Shown: piece by piece, positions 7,556-16,082 of the stretch
Numbering within the stretch: the stretch's first letter is position 1
Layout of the letters: every line of letters begins with the position of its first letter
Source of the DNA: Gemmatimonadota bacterium
GTDB taxonomy: Bacteria > Gemmatimonadota > Gemmatimonadetes > Longimicrobiales > Gaopeijiaceae
Assembly: GCA_016873995.1 (NCBI GenBank)
Contig: VGVR01000011.1
Location: 22,235 to 86,234 of the forward strand
DNA: 64,000 bases
Direction: 5' to 3'
Notes under the pieces: model-generated
What the model was told of the DNA's origin: nothing
Databases searched by the model: none
Seen by the model: the letters and a program-made list of their open reading frames with translations, nothing else
Made by a program: the position numbers and the translations under genes

Positions 7556-9400
7556 CTACCAGCCCGCAGCCTGCCCGTCCTTGCGATGGTCCGACCCCGC
7601 ACGGTACACGCCGTTCACGGGGTGATCCTCGGCCACGCTCTCAAGACCGAAAGAAGGAGCCGGTAGTGTGGGGTCGCGGGTGAACAGGATGCCCTGAAAG
7701 CCACCGACCGCTCCACCATCCACTGCACGCACCTCGTGCCCCTTGGCCTGGAGCGCAGGCCCCACCAAGTGGAAGAGATCGGTCTCGAGGGAGAGCACGT
7801 TCGACCCTTGGCTGTGCGTGAAGCGCGCCGCGTCGGTGGTCATCTGCACATTCATGCCGTGGTCGATGACGTTGACCATGTGCTGCACGTGCGTCTCGGG
7901 CTGCACGCTCCCGCCCATGTTGCCGAACGTCATGAGCGGCTGACGGTCCTTCATGACGAAGCCGGCGATGATCGAGTGGAAGGGCCGCTTGCGGGGAGCG
8001 ACGAGGTTCGGGCTCGCCGGATTCAGCGAGAACGCGCTGCCGCGGTTGTGCAGGACGATGCCGTACGGCGGGACGGTGGCTGCGCTCCCGTACACCGAGA
8101 ACACGCTGTGGACGAACGAGACCATGTTGCCCCACCGGTCCGCCGTGGTGAGGTAGATGGTCCCGCCGTCGAGCCCACCTGTGACCGACGGCTCGGCGGC
8201 TCGTGCCATGTCAATGCGACTGCACAGCGTACGCGCGTAGTCCTTCGACAGCAGTCGATCCACCGGCACGTGCTCGAACTTCGGGTCGCCGTTGTAGGCC
8301 TGCAGGTCCGAGTAGGCCAGCTTCTTGGCCTCGACCATGAAGTGCCAGTAGTCGGGATGCGTGGGGCCGAGATCCGCGAGCACGAGGCCGTGCACCGGCG
8401 CGCACACCTCGAGGATGTTGAGCATCTCCAGGGCCGCGAATCCCTGACCCGGGGGCGGCAACTGGAAGATGTCGTAGCCGTGATAGTTGGTCGTGATCGG
8501 CTCGACCCACTCCGACTCGTACTCCGCGAGGTCGGCGTTCGTCATCACGCCGCCGCCCGCGCGAACTTTGGCTACGATGGCGTCGGCGATGGGCCCTCGG
8601 TAGAACGCGTCTCGCCCGTCGCGCTGGATGAGCCTGAGCGCGGCCGCCAGCTCCGGATTGCGAATGAGGCTGTAGAGCGGCGGAGCCTCTCCGTTCACCA
8701 GGAACGTCCGGTTCGAGTCGGCGTCGCGGCGTAGACGCCCCTCGGCGGACAGGATGTCCGCGTGACGCCGCTCCGCCTGCCCCCACCCCTCCTCGGCGAT
8801 GCGCGCTGCCCGCTCGAACGTCTCGCGGAAGCCCATCGTGCCGAAACGCTCGAGCAGCGCATCGTACCCCGAGATGGCACCCGGCACCGTCGCCGCGTTC
8901 ACACCGGAGCCGGGCATCCGCTCCACACCGAGTTGGTTACGGAAGAACTCGGGGGTCCACCCTGCCGGCGCCCACCCTGCGGACGAGAGCCCATACAGCT
9001 TCTGCTCCCGCGCGACCCAGACCAGCGCGAAGAGGTCGCCGCCGATGCCGGTGTCGTTTTGCGAGGTGACGTCGAGCACCGCACCCGCAGCGACGGCCGC
9101 GTCGATCGCGTTGCCGCCGTTGCGGAGAATCTCGAGCCCCGCCTGCACCGCCAGCGGATCGCTGGTGGCCACCATGCCGTGCCGCGCCAATACCTCGGAG
9201 CGGCCCTGACCCTGCCACCCCTGGGCTCGCGATCCGCCCACCGCCGCGATGGTCGCGGCCGGGTTCGGCTCGTCCGCCGTAGGCGCGCCGAACGGATGGC
9301 TCGACTGGGCAGACGCGGCCGCGGCGAAGACGAGGAGGCCGACCGCCGACGGCGTGACGCCGACCAGCCGGCCACGGATAGAGCAGAGACTCGTGCGCAT
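7556..9400 (-). CDS. ggt: Gamma-glutamyltransferase
   Basis: A 614-residue precursor, the usual size of the family. The ATG at 9400 follows AGGAGGT four bases upstream. The signal peptide ends ASAQ near residue 30. The large subunit begins with the typical HGMVATSDPLAVQAGLEILRNGGNAIDAAVAA segment. The autocleavage and nucleophile threonine is Thr414 in GGTIYLTTADRWGN, followed by the small subunit with LNPASPNLVAPRKRPFHSI and MGGSVQPETHVQ. It should hydrolyse or transfer the gamma-glutamyl group of glutathione and similar peptides in the periplasm. It is a single-gene unit, divergent from the qhp cluster. Confidence 0.92.
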   Translation of the reverse strand: MRTSLCSIRGRLVGVTPSAVGLLVFAAAASAQSSHPFGAPTADEPNPAATIAAVGGSRAQGWQGQGRSEVLARHGMVATSDPLAVQAGLEILRNGGNAIDAAVAAGAVLDVTSQNDTGIGGDLFALVWVAREQKLYGLSSAGWAPAGWTPEFFRNQLGVERMPGSGVNAATVPGAISGYDALLERFGTMGFRETFERAARIAEEGWGQAERRHADILSAEGRLRRDADSNRTFLVNGEAPPLYSLIRNPELAAALRLIQRDGRDAFYRGPIADAIVAKVRAGGGVMTNADLAEYESEWVEPITTNYHGYDIFQLPPPGQGFAALEMLNILEVCAPVHGLVLADLGPTHPDYWHFMVEAKKLAYSDLQAYNGDPKFEHVPVDRLLSKDYARTLCSRIDMARAAEPSVTGGLDGGTIYLTTADRWGNMVSFVHSVFSVYGSAATVPPYGIVLHNRGSAFSLNPASPNLVAPRKRPFHSIIAGFVMKDRQPLMTFGNMGGSVQPETHVQHMVNVIDHGMNVQMTTDAARFTHSQGSNVLSLETDLFHLVGPALQAKGHEVRAVDGGAVGGFQGILFTRDPTLPAPSFGLESVAEDHPVNGVYRAGSDHRKDGQAAGW

Positions 9401-9590
9401 GGGCACCTCCTCTCGGGCAAAGACCTGCAACCGCAGTGCGGCCAATGTAGGACGTACGGTCGCGGCCCGGATAGGCTGCCCCGACGCCTCCGCCTGGTAT
9501 CCTGATTCGGAGGTTCGTCTGCATCCTCGGGCCGCCGCATCCGACTCGGGACACTAGCTTTCGGGAGCGGGCCGTCGGGCCGACTCACCC

Positions 9591-11117
9591 ATGAACCGGA
9601 GCCGTGTGACCCCTCGTCCGCGTGCCCAGTACGACGTCATCGTCCTCGGGAGCGGTCCCGCAGGATGCGCTGCGGCTACCTTGCTCGCCCGCGAGGGTCA
9701 TGCGGTGGCTTTGGTTCGCCCCGGCACTCCTGCAGCGGCCGCGCTGGGCGAGTCGATCCCACCCTCGGCCCGGCGCATTCTGGCCGAGCTGGACTTCTTG
9801 GCGCCGCTCGAGCGCGCGGCCTTGCATGCCAACCGGGGCAACGTGGTGTGGTGGAGCGGCGAGGAGGCCCGCAGCGAGACGTTTCCCGACGGACAGCTCG
9901 GCTTCCACACCGATCGGGCGAGCCTCGAGGCCGTCCTGCTCGGAACCGCCGAGCGCGCCGGCGTCAGCGTACTCGACCATGCCACCGCGCGGTCCGCCGC
10001 GGAAACCCCCGAAGGCTGGCGTGTAGTCTGCGAGCGCGAGGGCGGACCGAGTCTCGAGGTCTGGGGCGACTGGGTCGTCGACGCGACCGGGCGTCACGGC
10101 CTGGTCGCTCGCACCGAAGGCCGCCGGCCTGACCGTGGAACCTCGACGCTCGCGCTGGTTCGGCGGTGGCGCCGCACGGATGGGTGGCCCGACGAGCACG
10201 CGCATCGCACGCTGATCGAGAGCTACGCCGACGGGTGGGCTTGGTCCGTGCCCCTCGACGACGGCGTGCGCTGCGTCGCAGCGATGATCGGCGGCCGCAG
10301 AGTGCGCAGAGGACGGGCGGGCGTGGCCGCGACGCTCGAGGCCGAGCTGACCAAGACGCGCCATCTGAAGCAGGCTCTCGAGGGTGCCACGACCGAAGGG
10401 GAGGCATGGGCGTGTTCGGCCTCGCTCTACACGGCTGGACGATTCGCCCGTCCAGGGTTGCTCCTCGCCGGGGACGCGGGCTCGTTCATCGATCCCCTCT
10501 CGTCGTTCGGGGTGAAGAAGGCGCTCTCGTCCGGATGGCTCGCCGGTATCGCCGCGCATACGGCGCTCGTCGACTCCCAGTCCACGAGTGCGGCGATCGA
10601 GTTCTTCGATCGACGGGAGGCCGACGTCTACCGGCGCTATCGCAACTTGTCGGCCCCGTTCTTCGAGCGTGCGGCGGCCGTGTACGCGACACCGTACTGG
10701 GAGGTGCGCGCACGTGCCGCCCGTCGAGCCGGAGGCGAAGGGCCGGACTCGGCCGCTGACCCCGATCGCACCGCAACCGAGCTTCCCGAAACCGAGGTGC
10801 GCGCCGCGTACGAGGTGATTCGCGCCCGACCCACCCTGGACGCGGTCGTCAGCGCCGCGCTACGCCGAGTGGATCGACCCGCCATCGAAGGTCACCGCAT
10901 CGTCCTGCAGGAGCATCTGGCGAGCGTCCGGTGCCCCGAAGGCATCAGGCACGTGCGCGGCGTGGACCTCCGTCAGCTCGTCGCGAGCGCGCCCGGCCAC
11001 GGCGAAGTGCCCGACGCCTGGGCCGCATACAACGGCGCTGCGCCGCCGGTCACCCTTCCCGACTACCTCACGGCGCTGGCGACGGCGTTCGCCGCGGGCT
11101 TCCTCCAGCACGGCTAA
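9591..11117 (+). CDS. qhpG: Flavin-dependent monooxygenase QhpG for CTQ biogenesis
   Basis: A 508-residue FAD protein of the tryptophan-halogenase-like flavoprotein group. The dinucleotide-binding motif VLGSGPAGCAAA is at about residues 18-29, and the second FAD motif LLLAGDAGSFIDPLSSFGVKKA is near 288-308. Known biology: QhpG of Paracoccus hydroxylates the tryptophan of QhpC that becomes the CTQ cofactor. The assignment here rests on the fold and on being the first gene of a complete qhp cluster. No signal peptide is seen, consistent with cytoplasmic action on QhpC. A weak promoter-like pair (CTGCCC at 9476, TATCCT at 9498) precedes it. By fold alone it could be another flavoprotein hydroxylase. 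Confidence 0.85.
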   Translation: MNRSRVTPRPRAQYDVIVLGSGPAGCAAATLLAREGHAVALVRPGTPAAAALGESIPPSARRILAELDFLAPLERAALHANRGNVVWWSGEEARSETFPDGQLGFHTDRASLEAVLLGTAERAGVSVLDHATARSAAETPEGWRVVCEREGGPSLEVWGDWVVDATGRHGLVARTEGRRPDRGTSTLALVRRWRRTDGWPDEHAHRTLIESYADGWAWSVPLDDGVRCVAAMIGGRRVRRGRAGVAATLEAELTKTRHLKQALEGATTEGEAWACSASLYTAGRFARPGLLLAGDAGSFIDPLSSFGVKKALSSGWLAGIAAHTALVDSQSTSAAIEFFDRREADVYRRYRNLSAPFFERAAAVYATPYWEVRARAARRAGGEGPDSAADPDRTATELPETEVRAAYEVIRARPTLDAVVSAALRRVDRPAIEGHRIVLQEHLASVRCPEGIRHVRGVDLRQLVASAPGHGEVPDAWAAYNGAAPPVTLPDYLTALATAFAAGFLQHG

Positions 11118-11314
11118 CCGCGCCCCGGGCTCCGAGGCCCGTGGCCAGCCACCGCCTCGTAACACCGGGAGCGCGGGAACGCCCGAGTGGCGGGCCGCAA
11201 CGCCGGGCGCCGCGCACGTGCTGGGCCTCCGCAGCCTGGCGGCCGGCCTCCCACGTCGGCAAAATGTCGCGAGTCGCTCACCGCCCGCGATTTCCTCGAA
11301 CCCCAAGGGAGCCC

Positions 11315-13012
11315 ATGGCGCCTGGTCGTGCGGTGCTCCGGGTCGCCGCTCCGCTGGCCCTCGGTGTCGCGGTCGCCTGCACCCCGGCCTGGGCGCAGTC
11401 AAGGAGCGCGGACGAAGCCGCTGGGTTCGCCATCGAGAACGCGGCCACGGTCGCGCGCTGCTCGCGCTGCCACCGGCAGGACGACGACGGCCGCATGTCG
11501 CGGATCTCGTTTCTGCGGAAGACACCAGAAGGTTGGCAGACCTCGATCCGCAGGATGGTCGCTCTGCACGGCGCGCGCCTCAGTCAGGACGAAGCTCGGG
11601 AGATCGCTCGCTACCTCTCCAATGAGCAGGGCCTCGCCCCCGAAGAGCTGCGGCCTGGACTCTTCGAGGTCGAGCGCCGCCTGATCGACCACGACTGGGA
11701 CGGCGATTCCGGCGTCGAGTTCACATGCATCCAGTGCCACTCGATGGGGCGTGTGATGACGCAGCGCCGCACCGAAGAAGAGTGGGGCTTGCTGCTCGCC
11801 ACCCACCGTGCGCTCTACCCCCTCGTCGACTTCCAGGCCTTCCGTCGAGCCGGCCCCCCGCCCGAAGAGGGCGAGCGCCGTCACCCCATGGACGTCGCGA
11901 TCGCCGAGCTCTCGGAGGCCTACCCGCTCGAGACGGACGAGTGGTCGGCATGGGCCGCGACGAAGCGCCCGCCCCGTCTCGCTGGACAGTGGGCGTTGTC
12001 CGGCGTGGAGCCCGGACGGGGGCCGATCCACGGCACCGTGACCGTCGCCGGAGACGCGAGCAGTCCCGACGAGTTCACCACCACAACCGAGTACGTGTAC
12101 GCCGAGACGGGCCAGCGCGTGCGGCGCACGGGCGACGCAATGGTCTACACCGGCTACCAGTGGCGCGGCCGCTCCAACCCCGGCGCCGACGACGAGCTCC
12201 GCGAGGTGATGTTCGTCGAGCGGGACCAGCAGAGCATGAGCGGGCGCTGGTACCGGGGTGCGTACGACGAGCTCGGGCCGGACGTCACGCTCCGGCGTGT
12301 CGGCGCTCCGGTGGTCACGGGCGTCTTCCCCTCCGCCGTGCAGCGCGGATCGACGGTCGACGTGCGCGTCTTCGGAGGCGGCATCAATGCGGCCTCCCCC
12401 GCGGACCTGGACTTCGGGGCGGGCGTCACCGTGATCTCGGTGACAGGCCCCACCAACGGAGCCCTCACCGCGAGGCTCCGGGTCGACGCAGCCGCGACCG
12501 TCGGCGCGCGGGACCTCTTCGCTTACGGAGCCCTACTCCAAGGCGCCCTGGTGGTGCACGACGGCATCGACCGCATCGAGGTGACTCCCGGCAGAGGCAT
12601 GGCGCGCGTGGGCGGCGCGAACTTCCCCAAGGGATACCAGGTGTTCGAGGCGCACGGCTTCGACGACGGCCCCGACGGCGAGCCGGACACGGACGACGAC
12701 CTCGACCTGGGCCGCGTGAGCGTGGAGTGGCGCCTCGAAGAGTACGCCGCGATCTACGGAGACGACGACATCGACTTCGTGGGCACGCTCGGCCAGGATG
12801 GCATCTTCGTTCCGGCAGAAGACGGCCCCAACCCGAATCGGTCGGGAAGCAGGAACAACGTCGGAGACGTGTGGGCCGTGGCGACGCATACACCCCCCGG
12901 CGGACAGGCCCTGAGCGCGCGAGCGCACCTGATCGTGACGGTGCCGCTCTACATGCGCTTCGATCCGTGGGGCCCGATCGAGGACCCCCGCGCGCTGGGG
13001 GCGAGCCGGTGA
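11315..13012 (+). CDS. qhpA: Quinohemoprotein amine dehydrogenase alpha subunit (diheme cytochrome c)
   Basis: A 565-residue precursor. The ATG at 11315 has AAGGGAG just upstream, and the signal peptide ends PAWAQ. Two c-type heme sites are present: CSRCH at residues 49-53 and CIQCH at 138-142, spaced as in the N-terminal diheme domain of QHNDH alpha. Three beta-rich domains follow (LAGQWALSGVEPGRGPIHGTV; PVVTGVFPSAVQRGSTVDV; the C-terminal VSVEWRLEEYAAIYGDDDIDFVG stretch), matching the alpha-subunit plan. It carries electrons from the CTQ subunit to a soluble acceptor. The radical SAM gene starts within its stop codon (GTGA). Confidence 0.93.
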   Translation: MAPGRAVLRVAAPLALGVAVACTPAWAQSRSADEAAGFAIENAATVARCSRCHRQDDDGRMSRISFLRKTPEGWQTSIRRMVALHGARLSQDEAREIARYLSNEQGLAPEELRPGLFEVERRLIDHDWDGDSGVEFTCIQCHSMGRVMTQRRTEEEWGLLLATHRALYPLVDFQAFRRAGPPPEEGERRHPMDVAIAELSEAYPLETDEWSAWAATKRPPRLAGQWALSGVEPGRGPIHGTVTVAGDASSPDEFTTTTEYVYAETGQRVRRTGDAMVYTGYQWRGRSNPGADDELREVMFVERDQQSMSGRWYRGAYDELGPDVTLRRVGAPVVTGVFPSAVQRGSTVDVRVFGGGINAASPADLDFGAGVTVISVTGPTNGALTARLRVDAAATVGARDLFAYGALLQGALVVHDGIDRIEVTPGRGMARVGGANFPKGYQVFEAHGFDDGPDGEPDTDDDLDLGRVSVEWRLEEYAAIYGDDDIDFVGTLGQDGIFVPAEDGPNPNRSGSRNNVGDVWAVATHTPPGGQALSARAHLIVTVPLYMRFDPWGPIEDPRALGASR

Positions 13013-14484
13013 GCCCACCCGTCGCAGCTTTGTCGCCGACGCGGACCGTACGCAACGACCGCACCTTGGCGCTCCGCGAGTTCCATCCCTTCGAGGCGTT
13101 CGGGGCGCGCTTCCTCTACATGGTGCCCTCGGCCGGCATCTTCCGGCTGGACTCGACCGGCGCCGCCATCCTCGACGCGCTCGCGGCCGGCCCGTGCGAG
13201 CCCGACGCGCTGGTCGAATCACTCAGCGGCGAATACGAGATCGATCGGATCCTCGAGACCATCCACGAGCTGACCGAGATCCGCGCGATAGGCGATCCGT
13301 CCGCGCCCAAGGAGCAGGTTCCCAACGACCTGCCTCCCGCGGACTTCCCGCTCAACACGATGGTCCTCAACGTCACGAACAAGTGCAACCTGGCGTGCAC
13401 CTACTGTTACGAGTACGGCGAGGACAAGATCGTCGACACCCGGTACGGCAAGCAGCCCAAGTTCATGAGCGAGGAGACCGCCGAGGAGAGCGTGGACTTC
13501 CTGCTGGCCGAGTCCAAGGGGCAGCAGGTCGCCCGACTCACCTTCTTCGGCGGCGAGACGCTGCTGAACTTCCCGGTGCTCCAGAAGACGGTGGCGTACG
13601 CGCGCCGGCGTGCACAAGAGCAGGGCAAGCGCGTCGAGTTCAGTTTCACCACCAATGCCACGCTGCTCCGGCCCGACATCATCCAGTGGCTCGCCGACAA
13701 CCAGATCGGCGTGACCATCTCCATCGACGGCCCGAAGGCGGTGCAGGACGGGCTCAGGGTCTTCAGCAACGGGCGCGGCTCTTACGACGTGGTGCTGCCG
13801 AAGATCAAGGAGCTCCTGCAGGTGCACCGCAGCCGCCCGATCGGCGCGCGGGTGACCCTCACGCAAAAGCACCTGAACGTCCTCGAGATCTTCCGCCATC
13901 TCACGCAGGAAGTCGGGTTCTGGGAGGTCGGGCTCGCGCCGGTGACGACGCAGGACCACCGCGACTACGCGATCACACCGGAGGGAAAGGACGAGATGCT
14001 CCGTCAGTTCGAGCAGCTCGCCTGGGAGTGGCTCGAGTGCGCGCTGCGCGACGAGCACCACGGGTTCTCGAATGCCCGCGACACCATCGAGGAGATCCAC
14101 AAGGGCGTCAGCAAGGCATACGGCTGCGGTGCGGGGCTCGGCCTCATGGGCGTCGCGACCGACGGGAACGTGTCGCTCTGCCATCGCTTCGCGGGCTCGC
14201 CCGAGCACACGCTCGGTCACGTGTCGAGTGGCGTCGATCGCGTGAAGCAGCAGAGCTTCCTGGTGGATCACCACATCGCCGCGAAGACGGACTGCCATAC
14301 GTGCTGGGCGCGCCCGATCTGCTCGGGCGGATGTTACCACGAGGCCCACGTGCGCTACGGCGACTCCTCACACGCCAACTTGCACTACTGCACGTGGGTG
14401 CGGAGCTGGACGCACACGTGCCTCGAGATCTACGGCGCGTTGGCCGAGAAGAACCCCAAATTCCTGGAGCGCTTCGACGCGTGA
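13009..14484 (+). CDS. qhpD: Radical SAM enzyme QhpD forming intrapeptide thioether bonds in QhpC
   Basis: A 491-residue protein starting at GTG 13009, overlapping the qhpA stop. The radical SAM cluster motif CNLACTYC has Cys126, Cys130 and Cys133. The SPASM-type C-terminal cysteines begin at YGCGAG (residue 373) and continue with SLCHRF, CHTCWARPICSGGC and HYCTW, enough for two auxiliary clusters. The N-terminal about 110 residues resemble a peptide-recognition region. Known biology: QhpD makes Cys-to-Asp/Glu thioether crosslinks in the QhpC polypeptide in the cytoplasm. The substrate gene qhpC follows after 31 bp. Confidence 0.94.
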   Translation: MSPPVAALSPTRTVRNDRTLALREFHPFEAFGARFLYMVPSAGIFRLDSTGAAILDALAAGPCEPDALVESLSGEYEIDRILETIHELTEIRAIGDPSAPKEQVPNDLPPADFPLNTMVLNVTNKCNLACTYCYEYGEDKIVDTRYGKQPKFMSEETAEESVDFLLAESKGQQVARLTFFGGETLLNFPVLQKTVAYARRRAQEQGKRVEFSFTTNATLLRPDIIQWLADNQIGVTISIDGPKAVQDGLRVFSNGRGSYDVVLPKIKELLQVHRSRPIGARVTLTQKHLNVLEIFRHLTQEVGFWEVGLAPVTTQDHRDYAITPEGKDEMLRQFEQLAWEWLECALRDEHHGFSNARDTIEEIHKGVSKAYGCGAGLGLMGVATDGNVSLCHRFAGSPEHTLGHVSSGVDRVKQQSFLVDHHIAAKTDCHTCWARPICSGGCYHEAHVRYGDSSHANLHYCTWVRSWTHTCLEIYGALAEKNPKFLERFDA

Positions 14485-14515
14485 GCGTCTGGGCACGGAA
14501 GAAGGAGCGATCCGA

Positions 14516-14878
14516 ATGAAGCACCTGAAGCCGATCAATCAGAAGGCGGTGCGCATCGAGGCGTACGTGGCCCGCGAGGCGGCAAGCACGTCCGCGCCCG
14601 AGCGCGACGTCGTCGGTCTGCGCCGGCCGCCGCACGAGCAGACGGGCCCACACTTCCCGCTGGGCTGCTCCTTGGTGTTCTCGCCGGGGTGGGAGGTCGA
14701 TTCGGACGGCGGCACCGCCGGGCTCTGCCAACCCGTCGAGCGGGACATCTTCGACTGCCACCTCTCCTGCTTCTGGCCGGCCCACGTCCCGGATCAGCTG
14801 AACCACGCGCTCGACTGGACCGGCAAGTGCGCGTCGGCCCAGAAGGACTGGCGCAACCTCGACCTCATCTTCCCGTGA
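14516..14878 (+). CDS. qhpC: QHNDH gamma subunit precursor, bearer of the CTQ cofactor
   Basis: A 120-residue peptide preceded by AAGGAG. Aligning CysxxxxxTrp (Cys81, Trp87) with the known Cys37/Trp43 CTQ pair of Paracoccus puts every crosslink residue in exact register. Cys51/Glu60 equals Cys7/Glu16, Cys71/Asp77 equals Cys27/Asp33, and Cys85/Asp93 equals Cys41/Asp49. The offset is a constant 44. The mature subunit would then be about 76 residues with a leader of up to 44 residues, longer than the 28 known in Paracoccus. There is no Sec or Tat signal; export is expected through QhpF after QhpD, QhpG and QhpE processing. Confidence 0.95.
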   Translation: MKHLKPINQKAVRIEAYVAREAASTSAPERDVVGLRRPPHEQTGPHFPLGCSLVFSPGWEVDSDGGTAGLCQPVERDIFDCHLSCFWPAHVPDQLNHALDWTGKCASAQKDWRNLDLIFP

Positions 14879-16035
14879 TCGCTTTCGTGCAGAGGCATTC
14901 CTTCGCGCGCACGGTGCTCGACGCCCTCGCGGACGCCGCGCTCGTGGCGTTCGTTGCGCTCGTAGACACCGCGCTCGTGGTGCTCGCAGGCGCCGCCGCG
15001 GCGGCCGCGTCACCAGCCTCCGCCCAGACCGCGACGTGGTACATCTCGACCTACGCGCGCGACATCGCGATCTGGGATGAGGCGACCGAACGCATAACCG
15101 GCCGCATCGACATGGGCGGCCTGCTGCCGACGGACATCCAGGTGAACGAGGCGAGGACCCGACTCTACGTCGAGGAGGCGTCCGGTCAGCGCATCTCGGT
15201 GGTCGACCTGGCGATCAGGCGCGTCGTGGACGAGATCGCCCTCTCCCACGACAGCGTCGTGGTGCGCATCGACGGCTTCGCCCCCCACCCCTCCGATCGA
15301 CGCGCCGCGCTGGTCGTGAAGAAGTACACCAAGCGCATCGATCGGTACGTGGTGGAGGGGCCGTTCCTGCTCGAGTACGACCTGACGACCAAGCAGGTCA
15401 CCGACACGCTACCCTGGCCCGACGACGAGCCGCGCGACCGCGGCCTGGGATTCAACTACTCACCGGACGGCGAGACACTCTACATGTCCGCCGAGGACAT
15501 CATCGCGCTGGATGCGGATACGTTCGAGGAGGTCGATCGGTGGGAGATCTCCCGCCCGCTCGAGCCCGGACTCGGACAGACGAATCCGCCCACGTTCTCG
15601 GGCACCTACGACGAGCCCGGCGTCGCCACGGGGCTCTACCGTATGACGGACCCGGCGCAGAACCGGAGCATGATGGGCATCGCCCAGGTCCGGCTCTCCG
15701 AGAAGTCGGTCGATTTCTACATGCTCGGTCCCGCCGAGCCCGTCAGGTTCTTCGCGCTGGCACCTGGAGGCCGCAAGGGCTACGCGCTCTACTCCGAGGT
15801 GGGGCGCTATGAGTTCTGGGAATTCGATCTCGAGGGGCGGCGCGTCGCCCGCAAACAGCCCTTCGCCGGAAGGCCCCGCATGGGACTCCGGGTCAGCGCC
15901 GACGCCCGCAAGCTCTACGTCTACGTGGCCGGCGCGACCATCGATGTCTACGATGCCGCGACGTTCGAGCTCCTGCGCACCGTGGAGCTCGGAGCGGACA
16001 TGCTCGGGTCGGCAGTGATTCCGGGCACCCGGTAG
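14875..16035 (+). CDS. qhpB: QHNDH beta subunit, seven-bladed beta-propeller
   Basis: A 386-residue precursor starting at the GTG that overlaps the qhpC stop (GTGA). A long, Ala-rich hydrophobic signal region ends SPASAQ near residue 50. The mature part begins TWYISTYARDIAIWDEATE and consists of repeated propeller strands (RLYVEEASGQRISVVDLAI, TLYMSAEDIIALDADTFEEVD, KLYVYVAGATIDVYDAATFELL). This fits the non-cofactor beta subunit that sandwiches the gamma subunit in QHNDH. The signal region is unusually long, so the true start could be slightly internal. It is followed by 47 bp and then the exporter gene. Confidence 0.92.
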   Translation: MIAFVQRHSFARTVLDALADAALVAFVALVDTALVVLAGAAAAAASPASAQTATWYISTYARDIAIWDEATERITGRIDMGGLLPTDIQVNEARTRLYVEEASGQRISVVDLAIRRVVDEIALSHDSVVVRIDGFAPHPSDRRAALVVKKYTKRIDRYVVEGPFLLEYDLTTKQVTDTLPWPDDEPRDRGLGFNYSPDGETLYMSAEDIIALDADTFEEVDRWEISRPLEPGLGQTNPPTFSGTYDEPGVATGLYRMTDPAQNRSMMGIAQVRLSEKSVDFYMLGPAEPVRFFALAPGGRKGYALYSEVGRYEFWEFDLEGRRVARKQPFAGRPRMGLRVSADARKLYVYVAGATIDVYDAATFELLRTVELGADMLGSAVIPGTR

Positions 16036-16082
16036 CCGGCAGCGCTGCTGGCAGGCGACCGGCTGCGCTCGGTATTCCACTG

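Noticed and set aside
7736..8734. A 332-codon plus-strand frame opposite gamma-glutamyltransferase
   Set aside because: No family resemblance, and it lies antisense to conserved GGT motifs including the catalytic threonine.
11725..13008. The upstream part of the long frame containing qhpD
   Set aside because: It overlaps qhpA completely, has Arg/Ala shadow composition, and a GTG with the typical stop-start overlap gives the normal QhpD length.
16036..16082. Near-palindromic GCCGGCAGCGCTGCTGGC as a terminator between qhpB and qhpF
   Set aside because: It has no loop and no T-run, and the cluster appears to be co-transcribed.
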